Source: RUG11690 sp045616665
GTDB taxonomy: Bacteria > Bacteroidota > Bacteroidia > Bacteroidales > WCHB1-69
DNA length: 64,000 bases
Direction: 5' to 3'
Assembly: GCA_045616665.1 (NCBI GenBank)
Contig: JAZLHE010000052.1
Location: forward strand, 1 to 64,000
Both the position numbers and the translations under genes were made by a program. Shown here one piece after another: positions 34,134-43,304 of this stretch. Positions within the stretch are counted from its first letter, which is position 1. Every line of letters starts with the position of its first letter. The notes under the pieces are model-generated. The model was not told where the DNA came from, made no database searches, and saw nothing but the letters and a program-made list of their open reading frames with translations.

Positions 34134-35357
34134 TTACATAGTAAGACAGTCATCCAGAGCCTTGGTTATGGCAGCGACATCCATTTTTTGACCGATGAAG
34201 ACCAATTTTTGCATTCTGTCGCCATACTGTTCATCCCAATCACGACGCAGACCCGGTTCACGGTCCATCATCATTGCCAATTCTGCCGGCGGCATCGTGG
34301 CGTACCACAAGCCCACGTCCTTCAAGGAAATCTGTTTTCCTGCCTGCTCAAAGAGGTAACAACGGTCGTATTCATCCTTGAAATAGCAGATTCCCTTGGC
34401 CCGGATTACGCTTTTCGGCAGTTTAGTGGCAATAAATTCGTCAAAACGACCCAGGTTGAACGGGCGGCGGCGATAATAGACAAATGTGCCGATACCGTAT
34501 TCTTCCACTTCACCGCCTTCGTGATCGTGATGGTGATGATGCCCTTCTTCGTGATGGTGCACTTCGTGATGATGATGTTCGTCGTGTTCGTGTTCGTCGT
34601 CATCATCGTCGTCATCGTGGAAATGTTCTATTTCGTGAATCCAAGTCGCGGAAGTTGCCACTTTTTCAAAATCGAACATATTCGTATTCAATATTTGATC
34701 CAAATCCACATCGCCATAATCACATTCAATGATTTTTGCCTGCGGTTGCAAGGCTTTTACAATTTCCTTCAACCTTCTCAATTCGGAAGGCGCTACTTCC
34801 GAAGCCTTATTCAGCAAGACGATATTACAGAATTCTATTTGTTGAATGACAAGATTTTCCAAATCGTCTTCATCAATATTTTCACGAAGAAGGCTGTCTC
34901 CGCATCCAAATTCGTTCTCCATTCTCAAAGCATCCACCACCGTCACCACGCAATCCAGCCGAGGCACGCCGGCTTTCGTATATTGCTCACCCATACGCGG
35001 AATGGAACAAATGGTTTGGGCAATCGGATCGGGCTCGCAAATGCCACTGGCTTCGATCACAATATAGTCGAAGCATTTCTGACTGATAATATCACTGAGT
35101 TGCTTTACCAGATCCATCTTCAGCGTACAGCAGATGCAACCGTTTTGCAAAGCCACCAGACTGTCGTCATTCTGGCCGACGATACCGCCCTTTTGGATCA
35201 AATCGGCATCAATATTGACCTCACCGATATCATTCACGATGACGGCAAATTTGATTCCACGACGATTTGAAAGAATTCGGTTGAGCAAAGTAGTTTTTCC
35301 GCTGCCAAGATAACCGGTCAACAGCAACACGGGAATTTCAGTCTTCATAATTACCAT
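34134..35357 (-). CDS. G3E-family GTPase (CobW/ZNG-like) with His-rich loop
   Basis: A 407-residue metal-handling GTPase. The P-loop is GYLGSGKTTLLN and the metal-binding motif is GCICC (in LQNGCICCTLK). Residues ~246-281 are a run of His, Asp and Glu (HHHHEVHHHEEG and neighbours) that must bind metal ions, probably zinc. The C-terminal CobW domain follows. COG0523 members serve as zinc, cobalt or nickel chaperones. An ATG at 35348 may be the real start because the promoter box lies only 13 bases before the first ATG. No metal-regulated gene neighbours are seen. Confidence 0.88.
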   Translation of the reverse strand: MVIMKTEIPVLLLTGYLGSGKTTLLNRILSNRRGIKFAVIVNDIGEVNIDADLIQKGGIVGQNDDSLVALQNGCICCTLKMDLVKQLSDIISQKCFDYIVIEASGICEPDPIAQTICSIPRMGEQYTKAGVPRLDCVVTVVDALRMENEFGCGDSLLRENIDEDDLENLVIQQIEFCNIVLLNKASEVAPSELRRLKEIVKALQPQAKIIECDYGDVDLDQILNTNMFDFEKVATSATWIHEIEHFHDDDDDDDEHEHDEHHHHEVHHHEEGHHHHHDHEGGEVEEYGIGTFVYYRRRPFNLGRFDEFIATKLPKSVIRAKGICYFKDEYDRCYLFEQAGKQISLKDVGLWYATMPPAELAMMMDREPGLRRDWDEQYGDRMQKLVFIGQKMDVAAITKALDDCLTM

Positions 35358-35369
35358 TTTTTAGGAATG

Positions 35370-35377
35370 CAAAAATA
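35370..35377 (-). promoter_or_regulatory. -7 promoter box of the G3E GTPase gene
   Basis: Minus strand TATTTTTG, a match to TAnnTTTG. A TTTG sits 23 bases upstream of it, a little beyond the usual spacing. It predicts transcription from about 35363, so a start at 35348 would have a leader of ~15 bases. Confidence 0.55.
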
Positions 35378-35466
35378 CACATTTTTATTGTAGGACGACA
35401 CAAAATATTAAATCTGCCTTCCGATTTATTTTTTTATTCATCAACGCATAATTGAAAATTTTTACG

Positions 35467-35474
35467 TAAGTTTG
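35467..35474 (+). promoter_or_regulatory. -7 promoter box of pyrF
   Basis: TAAGTTTG matches TAnnTTTG. It places the transcript start near 35480, which argues that the ATG at 35518, not the one at 35479, begins pyrF. The divergent GTPase promoter lies ~90 bases away. Confidence 0.55.
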
Positions 35475-35517
35475 CAAGATGATTTTATCATTTATTGACA
35501 ATAATAAATTTAAAGAT

Positions 35518-36381
35518 ATGATTATAGACAAACTTTTTGAACGCGTGGCCAAAAACGGACACGTATGCGTTGGTTTAGACACCGATTATTCATATTTGCC
35601 AGAAAATTTCGCAGCCCAATTCACCAGCAAGGGCGAAGCCGTTTTCCAGTACAACAAAGCAATCATCGATGCCACCATCGACATTGTGGCCTGCTATAAG
35701 GTTCAAATCGCCTACTATGAAGCCCTGGGGTTGGAAGGGATGGAATGCTACCGCAACACCTTGGCCTATCTTCGAGAAAAAGATGCCATCATCATTGCGG
35801 ATATCAAGCGCGGCGACATTGCCAAAACGGCTGAAATGTACGCCAAGGCCCACTTCACCGGTGATTTTGAAGCCGACTTCATCACTGTGAATCCGTATAT
35901 GGGAATGGACAGCATTTCTCCATATCTTCCTTACGTTCAGAACAATGAAAAAGGTTTGTTCGTGCTCATCCGCACTTCCAACGAAGGAGCCAAAGACATT
36001 GAATATATCGAAACCGCCGATCAACGCCACGTTTATAATGTCGTTGGTGAAAAAATCAACGCCCTTGGTCGTGAACACCTTGGACAATGCGGTTTTTCTG
36101 CCATTGGCGGCGTAATGGGCTGCACCCACGCCGACGAAGCCGCAGAAGTTCGCAAACAATTGGACAGCACCTTCTTCCTCATTCCAGGCTACGGAGCGCA
36201 AGGCGGCAAAGCCGAAGACATCGCCCTTTATCTCAAAAAAGGCAACGGCGGCGTAGTCAACGCTTCCCGTTCCATCTTGTTGGCCTACAGGAAAATGGAA
36301 AACGGAGCCAACAACTTCGCCGAATGCTCTCGCAAGGAAGCCATCAGAATGAGGGACGACATCTTAAAATACGCTAAATAA
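35518..36381 (+). CDS. pyrF: Orotidine 5'-phosphate decarboxylase
   Basis: A 287-residue OMP decarboxylase, the last step of UMP synthesis. The catalytic stretch is IIADIKRGDIAKTAEMY (Asp-Lys-x-x-Asp core), with GLDTDYSYLP at the start and the phosphate-binding PGYGAQGGKAED near the end. The length places it in the long (type 2) group found in Bacteroidota, mycobacteria and archaea. I start at MIIDKLFE (35518); an upstream ATG at 35479 coincides with the predicted transcript start and is unlikely. It heads a pyrF-pyrK-pyrD operon. Confidence 0.93.
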   Translation: MIIDKLFERVAKNGHVCVGLDTDYSYLPENFAAQFTSKGEAVFQYNKAIIDATIDIVACYKVQIAYYEALGLEGMECYRNTLAYLREKDAIIIADIKRGDIAKTAEMYAKAHFTGDFEADFITVNPYMGMDSISPYLPYVQNNEKGLFVLIRTSNEGAKDIEYIETADQRHVYNVVGEKINALGREHLGQCGFSAIGGVMGCTHADEAAEVRKQLDSTFFLIPGYGAQGGKAEDIALYLKKGNGGVVNASRSILLAYRKMENGANNFAECSRKEAIRMRDDILKYAK

Positions 36382-36388
36382 AGCAAAT

Positions 36389-37129
36389 ATGGAATACACT
36401 CTTCAAAAAGTCATCACGAACAAGCGGCTTCTCGGCGACATCTTTGTCATCGAAGTCAGTCGTCCTGCCGGAGAGATTCAACCCGGCCAGTTTTATATGC
36501 TCAAGGCCTGGAATGACGAATTAAGCCTAATGCGTCCCATCAGCGTTTACCGCTTTGACGACCAGACGCTGACGTTTATGTACCGCGTCGTCGGCAAAGG
36601 AACGCAATGGCTTTCAAAACTCAAGCGCAACGACAAAATCCAACTGTTAGGTGCGTTGGGCAATGGATTCCCCTGCGAAGAAGTGAAAGGACACATTGCC
36701 CTGGTTGGCGGCGGCGTGGGCATTCCACCACTCTACGAAACGGCCAAGAAATTAACCCGTCTGGGCAATCACGTGGACGTGTATCTGGGTTATAAAGATG
36801 CCCTGTTTGCCTTCGAGGAGTTTGAAGAGGCATGTGACAATATTTTCATCTCTTCAGAATCCGGATTTGAAGGATATAAAGGTTTTGTCACCGACTTGCT
36901 CCACACGGAAACCTACGATGCGGTCTTTACTTGCGGTCCTTTGATTATGATGAAAAAAATCATCGATATGTGCCGCCAGAGCAACACGCCGGTCTGGTGT
37001 TCGATGGAAAAACACATGGGATGCGGAATTGGTGCCTGCCTGGTCTGCAGCTGCAAAACGACCTTGGGTATGAAACGTGCCTGCAAGGACGGTCCTGTTT
37101 TCAATGGTAACGACTTAATTTTCGAATAA
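36389..37129 (+). CDS. pyrK: Dihydroorotate dehydrogenase electron transfer subunit
   Basis: A 246-residue flavin and iron-sulfur protein that passes electrons from dihydroorotate oxidation to NAD. FAD-binding (MRPISVYRFDDQ) and NAD-binding (ALVGGGVGIPPLY) blocks are visible, and the C-terminal GCGIGACLVCSCKT with a later RACKDG provides the four Cys of the 2Fe-2S cluster. It follows pyrF by 7 bases; its TAA shares a base with the pyrD ATG (TAATG). Confidence 0.93.
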   Translation: MEYTLQKVITNKRLLGDIFVIEVSRPAGEIQPGQFYMLKAWNDELSLMRPISVYRFDDQTLTFMYRVVGKGTQWLSKLKRNDKIQLLGALGNGFPCEEVKGHIALVGGGVGIPPLYETAKKLTRLGNHVDVYLGYKDALFAFEEFEEACDNIFISSESGFEGYKGFVTDLLHTETYDAVFTCGPLIMMKKIIDMCRQSNTPVWCSMEKHMGCGIGACLVCSCKTTLGMKRACKDGPVFNGNDLIFE

Positions 37130-38040
37130 TGATGAATTCCAATAGATTAAACGTCAGTATCAATAATATTGATTTCAAAAATCCTTTGATTGCGGCTTCC
37201 GGTTCCTTTGGTTTTGGCCGCGAATACAATGATCTCTACCCCATTTCCTGTTGGGGCGGCATCAGCAGCAAGGGGCTTACCCTGAATGGCCGAGAAGGCA
37301 ATAAAGGAATGCGGATCATTGAAACGCCAAGCGGCATTATGAATAGCGTCGGACTTCAAAATCCAGGTGTTAAGAACTTCATTGCCAACGAATTGCCTTG
37401 GATGAAGCAACAAGACACGGTCATCCTGGCCAATCTCGGCGGCAGCTGCCCAGAAGATTACCTAAGCGGCGTAGAACTTCTCAACGAAACAGACATCGAC
37501 ATTTTGGAACTGAACATTTCCTGTCCCAACGTCAAAAGCGGAGGAATGGCTTTTGGTATCAAGGCCAACGTCGCCCACGAGATCGTTTCACAAGTCCGCA
37601 AAGCCTGCAAAAAACCATTGATGGTCAAACTGTCGCCTAATGCGGAAAACATTATCGAGATGGCAAAAGCCTGTCAAGATGCAGGTGCCGATTCCCTGTC
37701 ATTGGTCAACACCTTCAAGGCAATGGCCATCGACATCAGACGTCGCAAACCCGTTTTCGAGAATGTCTATGCCGGACTTTCGGGCAAAGCCATTAAGCCG
37801 ATTGCCTTACGAATGGTTCACGAAGTCTGCCATAACGTTTCCATTCCCGTGGTAGGAATTGGCGGCATCACGACAGCCGAAGACGTTGTTGAATTTATGA
37901 TGGCGGGCTGCGCTGCCGTTCAGATTGCCACCGGCAACTTCTCCGACCCGATGATTGGGCAGCAACTGCCACAACAATTGATTCAGCTCTTAGACGAACT
38001 GAAGATCAATCACATTAACGACATCAAAGGAATTATCTGA
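37129..38040 (+). CDS. pyrD: Dihydroorotate dehydrogenase, catalytic subunit (class 1B)
   Basis: A 303-residue FMN enzyme. The active-site Cys is in LNISCPNVKSGG, which marks class 1B; partner subunit PyrK is encoded directly before it. FGREYNDLYPISCWGG and GIGGITTAEDVVEFMMAG are family blocks. It uses NAD rather than quinone. Its stop is separated by one base from the end of a convergent lipoprotein gene, leaving no room for a terminator. Confidence 0.94.
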   Translation: MMNSNRLNVSINNIDFKNPLIAASGSFGFGREYNDLYPISCWGGISSKGLTLNGREGNKGMRIIETPSGIMNSVGLQNPGVKNFIANELPWMKQQDTVILANLGGSCPEDYLSGVELLNETDIDILELNISCPNVKSGGMAFGIKANVAHEIVSQVRKACKKPLMVKLSPNAENIIEMAKACQDAGADSLSLVNTFKAMAIDIRRRKPVFENVYAGLSGKAIKPIALRMVHEVCHNVSIPVVGIGGITTAEDVVEFMMAGCAAVQIATGNFSDPMIGQQLPQQLIQLLDELKINHINDIKGII

Positions 38041-38041
38041 T

Positions 38042-39139
38042 TTATTTTCCTTCCAAATACTCGGTATAAGGGCGGAAACCCAAATTCTTGGTCCACTGTC
38101 CGGAAATCAACGAATCTTCGTTGTGGCTATTGACATCAATCTTAAAATGACGGTCATAGTATGTTCTGGAAGCGAAAAAGCCCAATGCGATCTTGTCTGA
38201 CGCGGCGGTAATATTGGTATATTCTACCCTGTCCTGAACAATCGATGACGAGGGTTGAGCCAACTTATAATAGCGATAATACACTTCGTCACAAGCCCAT
38301 AACTTAATATCAATACAGGCGTATTCAAGCCCCTGATAGTTATCAACATAACGAACAACATTCTCATCAGGTTTGATATTTTGAGACAATATTCTAAATA
38401 TGGTATTAGGTTTGAACATCGTCTGATTGCTGGCCACGAAACCTGTCGTCATACACACGTTGCTTACAGACTTATGGGTAACCTCGCCCGTGGTTTTATT
38501 CTTTTCAATATATCGAAAAGTCAAATACGCATCAATGGCGGCAGCCGATTCGGGTTGTGATTCCACCTTATAGCCCACATACCACGGATCTTCCATACAA
38601 ATGTTAAAGGAAGAAATAGACTGAGACGTTCCTAAAGGAATATTAAAACACATATTTTTTATCGTTCTCGTTTCTGCCTTGGCCAAAGTATCTTGCGTTT
38701 CCTTTTCAATGACCAGCAGACGATAACGTCGTCCCTCCTTCAGAGCATATCTTCCGCCCTGAATTATACCACTCTTGGAGCGATAAAGCACCTGGGTTGG
38801 AGCCGCAAAGTCACCCGGATTCTTAGGAATAGACATCGTCGTATCCAAATCATAGCTATAGGAAAATTGATCATTGGCGTCATATTCTTCCAACACCACG
38901 CGAATCTTGTCGTAATAGGAAATATTGTCCAAATTCTGGGCATAAACCAATGCATTGTCTTTCGTCAAAAAACCTTTGTAAATTTTAATGTATTGGTATT
39001 CGTCCAAAGGATTCAGCAAACCATAGATGACAATGGTTTCACGATAATCCGAAGTAATGTTCACCTCTGGCTTACAGGCGGAAAGCAGAAGCGTCAACAC
39101 TGCCACAGCGGTTATAAAGATAGCATTTATTCGTTTCAT
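38042..39139 (-). CDS. Outer-membrane lipoprotein of unknown function
   Basis: A 365-residue lipoprotein with lipobox LLLSAC. The mature start (KPEVNITSDYRETIVIYGLL) resembles DUF4249-type proteins, with a beta-sandwich-like pattern, but I am not sure of the family. It follows a beta-barrel protein gene on the same strand after 27 bases, so the pair may act together at the outer membrane. No TonB receptor is adjacent, unlike the other DUF4249 gene in this window. Confidence 0.7.
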   Translation of the reverse strand: MKRINAIFITAVAVLTLLLSACKPEVNITSDYRETIVIYGLLNPLDEYQYIKIYKGFLTKDNALVYAQNLDNISYYDKIRVVLEEYDANDQFSYSYDLDTTMSIPKNPGDFAAPTQVLYRSKSGIIQGGRYALKEGRRYRLLVIEKETQDTLAKAETRTIKNMCFNIPLGTSQSISSFNICMEDPWYVGYKVESQPESAAAIDAYLTFRYIEKNKTTGEVTHKSVSNVCMTTGFVASNQTMFKPNTIFRILSQNIKPDENVVRYVDNYQGLEYACIDIKLWACDEVYYRYYKLAQPSSSIVQDRVEYTNITAASDKIALGFFASRTYYDRHFKIDVNSHNEDSLISGQWTKNLGFRPYTEYLEGK

Positions 39140-39166
39140 TTACAAGATATTAGAAGAAAATCTCGT

Positions 39167-39949
39167 TTATTCATCATATAAATTCACATCCCTAATCCAT
39201 TTCACGCCCACCCGTTCGCCACGCTTGTTTTCGTGCGTGTTTTCAGTATATTTTTCTTTAAATGAATAAACCAGTCGCAAAGAAAACATATTGTTGTACT
39301 GTTTTTTATATTCTGTCGGCAAAGTGGTATTGGAATATTCGATTACAAAATTACGAATAGGGGCTAAAGAATATTGGAAGCGGAATTCCAGTTTCAAGCC
39401 CTTGTACAGCATAAACTTGACATCGGCCACCACGCTCCAGTCGCTGGTGCGGTAGGTTCCCGAATTAATGCTGGTGTTCCTTTTGAAACCGTTGTACCAT
39501 TCCTGGGCACGCACCAAACGGCCCCAGGCAAAACCCAGTCCGAACGCACAGCCCGTATGCCAATCCTCGTAATGGAAAAGTACGGGAATCTCCACATAAT
39601 CCAAGTCGATACGACATTTATACTTTGCCGATGGGTGAAATTCCGCAGAACGGTTCACATCCAAGAACGTAGCCGGAGCATAATTGGTGGTATCGAACGG
39701 TCTCGTCGTGCTTGAACGGGAACCTTTTTGGGTATAAAGCAGTTCGACCGTGGCAAACCATTGCATTTTCTTATCCAAAGCAATCATCACGCTGGCACCG
39801 CCAACGAAACCGGGTTTGCGGTAACCGCGAACATCATCGCCTTCCACTTGAGACAAATTGCCCCCTAAAATCAGCGAACCGATAAAACGCTGTGAATAGC
39901 CCAGGGTCACACACAGACAGCAAAAAACGATGAGGACAAACTTCTTCAT
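39167..39949 (-). CDS. Outer-membrane beta-barrel protein (PorT-like)
   Basis: A 260-residue exported protein: signal peptide (FVLIVFCCLCVTLGYSQ), then alternating hydrophobic strands with aromatic residues, as in small 8-strand barrels of the PorT/OmpW-like type (GGNLSQVEGDDVRGY, GFVGGASVMIALD, FSLRLVYSFKEKY). A final tail rich in charged residues (ENTHENKRGERVG) follows the last strand. Function unknown; T9SS has a protein called PorT of this type, but a direct link cannot be made here. Confidence 0.75.
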   Translation of the reverse strand: MKKFVLIVFCCLCVTLGYSQRFIGSLILGGNLSQVEGDDVRGYRKPGFVGGASVMIALDKKMQWFATVELLYTQKGSRSSTTRPFDTTNYAPATFLDVNRSAEFHPSAKYKCRIDLDYVEIPVLFHYEDWHTGCAFGLGFAWGRLVRAQEWYNGFKRNTSINSGTYRTSDWSVVADVKFMLYKGLKLEFRFQYSLAPIRNFVIEYSNTTLPTEYKKQYNNMFSLRLVYSFKEKYTENTHENKRGERVGVKWIRDVNLYDE

Positions 39950-39974
39950 ATTCTAAATTTAGAATGCAAAAATA
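39950..39974 (-). promoter_or_regulatory. -7 box and 16-bp palindrome before the beta-barrel gene
   Basis: Minus strand TATTTTTG (39967-39974) is a consensus -7 box. Directly downstream, ATTCTAAATTTAGAAT (39950-39965) is a perfect 16-bp palindrome that ends one base before the start codon at 39949. It covers the probable transcript start and ribosome-binding region, so it may be an operator or a small RNA stem. The rest of the gap to 40201 shows no gene. Confidence 0.55.
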
Positions 39975-40201
39975 CAAAAAATATATACACATTGGGACTT
40001 GTTCGGATTGAAATGTCATTTCTCCGCTCCATTTTCTACCAATCCTTTTATTTTCAAACCTTTAACACATTCATTTTCAGAATTATTACTTTACGTCTTG
40101 CTGCATTTTTCATTTATAATTTCGCCATTTTCTCTTGATAGAATCGCAACTCGAAAATCAAGCCAACACAGCAAGCCATAAACCCTAACTTCACATCACC
40201 G

Positions 40202-41554
40202 TTACCACGCCCACAGCAGCAACCCACAACAGATAATGATACCCGATACGACAAGGTCAATGATGCAGAATCCCATAATGTCCTTGGCATTGAGTTTGGC
40301 GATAGCCAAAGCGGGAATGGCCCAGAAAGGTTGAATGAGATTGGTCCACGCATCACCCCAAGCAATGGCAATGCCCGTCAAACCAGGATCCACACCGAGG
40401 TTGGCACCGGCAGCAAACATAATCGGGGCCTGAATAGCCCAATGACCACCGCCAGACGGGACGAACATATTGAGTATCGCGGCACAGAGGAAGGTCAATA
40501 ACGGATAGGTTTGCGGTGTGGAAATGGAAATACACGCATCGCTAATGACGGTTCCGAAACAAATGCCGGAAGCGCCCACGCCCGTGATAATCCCCATAAT
40601 GCCCGCATAAAACGGGAACTGTAGAATAATGCCCGCCGCCCCTGATGCCGCCTTGGAAAACGCCCTTACGTATGCCAACGGTGTGCCGTGAAGGATGACG
40701 CCTGTAAACAAAAACAGCATAATTACGGAATTCAAGTCCAAAGAACCGCCTCTAAAACCAAGATTAATAATCAAATATCCAAAGCCCAAAAGAGCTAAAA
40801 TCCAACTCAGCAGACGGCTGTTTTCCATCTTTTCCGCCGGTGTTTCGGCTTTCACAACCAACTTGGGCGTATCTTCCTCCAACAAACAGGGATCCACCGT
40901 AATCACGTGTTCCGCCTTGGGATGCATCAACGCATTGACCAGCACCAAGGTCAAAATGACCACTATCACCATTGCGACATTATGCCAATCCAAAATCGTT
41001 GTCGAAATAGGGACAGGACTTGTCAACACCCCATTGGTGGCATTTTTCAAAGAATCGCCCGGAGTGGCCATAGTAAGTGGAATGGAACCGGAAAGCCCAG
41101 CGTGCCACACCACGAAACCACTATAGGCGGAAGCAATCAGCAGACGATAATCAACACCCTTGAGCTTGCGAGCAATTTCCTTGGCGAAAATAACCCCCAC
41201 AATCAAGCCAAATCCCCAGTTTATCCAGCAGGCAACAGCCGAAATACCCGTTACCAGAGCAATGGCACCGGCAGGTGTTTTAGGCAGAGAGGCCAATGCG
41301 CTGATTCCCTTTTTTACCACCGGAGCGGCCGCCAATGTCGAACCGCAAACCAAAACCAATGCCATTTGCATAGCGAAAGCCAGCAAACCCCACACGCCGT
41401 TGCCCCAATGTTCCACCACCTCTATGGGTGTCTGTCGGCAAATCGGCATCGCCAAACACGCAGCCAACAAGGTAAGTATAATGGCAAAAATAAAAGGTTC
41501 TGGCAGATAACGCTGAACAAGTTTGACACAAGCCCTGATTATTTTCTGAAACAT
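40202..41554 (-). CDS. Short-chain fatty acid transporter (AtoE family)
   Basis: A 450-residue membrane protein with about 12 helices. AtoE-type blocks are visible: RYLPEPFIFAIILTLLAACL near the N-terminus, SGSIPLTMATPGDS, and FVPSGGGHWAIQAPI near residue 370. The family imports butyrate or acetoacetate-type acids, or exports them in fermenters. For an anaerobic Bacteroidales member, export or uptake of fermentation acids is sensible. TerC lies 83 bases upstream on the same strand. Confidence 0.87.
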   Translation of the reverse strand: MFQKIIRACVKLVQRYLPEPFIFAIILTLLAACLAMPICRQTPIEVVEHWGNGVWGLLAFAMQMALVLVCGSTLAAAPVVKKGISALASLPKTPAGAIALVTGISAVACWINWGFGLIVGVIFAKEIARKLKGVDYRLLIASAYSGFVVWHAGLSGSIPLTMATPGDSLKNATNGVLTSPVPISTTILDWHNVAMVIVVILTLVLVNALMHPKAEHVITVDPCLLEEDTPKLVVKAETPAEKMENSRLLSWILALLGFGYLIINLGFRGGSLDLNSVIMLFLFTGVILHGTPLAYVRAFSKAASGAAGIILQFPFYAGIMGIITGVGASGICFGTVISDACISISTPQTYPLLTFLCAAILNMFVPSGGGHWAIQAPIMFAAGANLGVDPGLTGIAIAWGDAWTNLIQPFWAIPALAIAKLNAKDIMGFCIIDLVVSGIIICCGLLLWAW

Positions 41555-41637
41555 TCTATTACATTTTAAAGATTAATCAAATTAGCAATCCACGACAAAC
41601 GACCATCCATCGTCGTAACATTCCACAAAAAAAGCAC

Positions 41638-42681
41638 TTATGCGGTCTTGACTTTAGGAGGAAACAACAACGACAGGACCACACTCAACAACAAAATGCC
41701 TATGATTACAATCATAGAGACAAACGTGTCAATTTTGACTCCCACCAATGGCAAAAGCATTTTCACCCCGATGAAAGTCAACAATACCGACAAGCCGATT
41801 TTCAAGTAAGCGAACTTGTCCATCACACTTTCCAACATAAAGAACAAGGAACGCAAACCCAAAATCGCAAAAATATTGGAGAAAAAGACAATATATTGAT
41901 CCTGCGTAATGGAAAAAATGGCAGGAATAGAGTCAAAAGCAAAAATAATGTCCGAAAACTCAATAATCATCAAGACAACAAACAACGGCGTACAAAGCCA
42001 ACGGCCATCAGTTTTAGCAAAGAAATCGTGACCATGGAATGAAGAAGTGGCCAATTTGCGTTTCGACAAGAATTTCACCACAGGATGATTTTCAACATCA
42101 ACGCTTTCTTTCTGATTTCGTTTAACGAACATTTTAACACCCGTATAGACAAGGAATGCGCCAAAGAGAAAGAGAATCCAATGAAAACGCTGTATCAGAG
42201 CCCCTGCCGCAAAAATAAAGGTGAATCGCAATACAATAGCTCCCAAAATACCATAAAACAAAACCCGATGATAATATTTCTTTTCCACACCAAATCCCAT
42301 AAAAATCATTATCATCACGAAGATATTGTCAATAGACAAGGATTCTTCTACCAGATAGCCGGTGAAATATTCCATTGCCATGGTATGTCGATACAATTTG
42401 ACGTTGTAATCCAATGGTTTGCTCCAATCAAAAGCCAGTTCGTGTCCGTGCAACTGGTTGATGGCAATGAGTTGTTCCTGCGTATGAACACCGTGAATGA
42501 GTTCGCCACCGAAGAAGATAAAAACGCCAAAGGCAACCGCCAAGGCCACCCAAATTCCCGTCCACATTAGTGCCTCCTTAAAAGAAACCACGTGGTCGTC
42601 TTTATGAAAAACCCCTAAATCCAACAGCAACAGCGTAATCACTCCCACAAAAAAGATAAGCATAAACAACCCCTGATTCAT
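41638..42681 (-). CDS. TerC family membrane protein (Alx-like)
   Basis: A 347-residue protein with about 9 helices, including the acidic TerC motif YLVEESLSIDNIFV and a second acidic helix FSDIIFAFDSIPAIF. TerC/Alx proteins are now linked to manganese or calcium export, including loading of exported metalloenzymes. I looked for a manganese riboswitch (yybP-ykoY) upstream and saw none. A -7 box (TATTTTTG, minus strand, 42719-42726) lies 37 bases before the start. Confidence 0.88.
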   Translation of the reverse strand: MNQGLFMLIFFVGVITLLLLDLGVFHKDDHVVSFKEALMWTGIWVALAVAFGVFIFFGGELIHGVHTQEQLIAINQLHGHELAFDWSKPLDYNVKLYRHTMAMEYFTGYLVEESLSIDNIFVMIMIFMGFGVEKKYYHRVLFYGILGAIVLRFTFIFAAGALIQRFHWILFLFGAFLVYTGVKMFVKRNQKESVDVENHPVVKFLSKRKLATSSFHGHDFFAKTDGRWLCTPLFVVLMIIEFSDIIFAFDSIPAIFSITQDQYIVFFSNIFAILGLRSLFFMLESVMDKFAYLKIGLSVLLTFIGVKMLLPLVGVKIDTFVSMIVIIGILLLSVVLSLLFPPKVKTA

Positions 42682-42718
42682 CTTTAATACTTTTATTATT
42701 AATACATAGATTCAGCGG

Positions 42719-42757
42719 CAAAAATACAAAAAATTACGGAATTATCCCTTTGGGGAT
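42719..42757 (-). promoter_or_regulatory. Promoter box and inverted repeat upstream of terC
   Basis: Minus strand TATTTTTG (42719-42726) matches the -7 consensus. A short inverted repeat ATCCC/GGGAT (42744-42757) sits 18 bases upstream of it, overlapping the -33 region, and could be an operator. The remaining bases to 42850 carry no gene. Confidence 0.45.
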
Positions 42758-42850
42758 TGCTCTCGCGGTGAAATGTTTTAAAATAAATATTACAAGGAAT
42801 TTGAAGAGATACGGCAACAAAAACCATAAAAAAGCACTCGACAACAATCG

Positions 42851-43282
42851 CTAACGCTTTTTATCAAAAAATTCTTTTAACAACTGCGCGGCTTCCGCTT
42901 CCAAGACACCTTTACACACTTCTGTTTTGGGATGAAGAAGATTTTGAGGAATCAGCGAATACCCTTTTTTAGGATCGGAAGCAGCATACACCACCCTGCC
43001 GATTTGCGCCCAAGCCAATGCCCCGGCACACATTACGCAAGGTTCCAAGGTTACATATAAAGTACAATCCGTCAAATATTTAGCACCCAAATAATTAGAA
43101 GCTGCCGTGATGGCCTGCATTTCTGCGTGGGCAGTTACATCGTGCAAAACCTGCGTCCGATTATGCCCTTTGCCAATAATTTGACCATTAGCCACCACCA
43201 CGGCGCCAACCGGCACTTCATCTTCCTCAAAGGCATCTTGAGCCTCATTCAATGCTGAACGCATAAAATACTCGTCATTCAT
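42851..43282 (-). CDS. tadA: tRNA-specific adenosine deaminase
   Basis: A 143-residue zinc deaminase that converts the wobble adenosine of tRNA-Arg to inosine. The zinc site is complete: HAEMQ (His and catalytic Glu) and PCVMC. The N-terminal MNDEYFMRSALNEAQDAF and the C-terminal LLKEFFDKKR are typical. It follows tlyA on the same strand after 22 bases, so the two RNA-modification genes probably share a transcript. Confidence 0.94.
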   Translation of the reverse strand: MNDEYFMRSALNEAQDAFEEDEVPVGAVVVANGQIIGKGHNRTQVLHDVTAHAEMQAITAASNYLGAKYLTDCTLYVTLEPCVMCAGALAWAQIGRVVYAASDPKKGYSLIPQNLLHPKTEVCKGVLEAEAAQLLKEFFDKKR

Positions 43283-43304
43283 CTAAATCAATAATTTAAA
43301 TTGA

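Noticed and set aside
34107..35270. 387-codon open frame on the plus strand
   Set aside because: It lies antisense to the G3E GTPase; its His/Val-rich sequence is produced by the repeated His/Asp codons of the real gene.
42682..42850. Manganese (yybP-ykoY) riboswitch upstream of terC
   Set aside because: Only a promoter box and a 5-bp inverted repeat are present; no conserved riboswitch core is seen.
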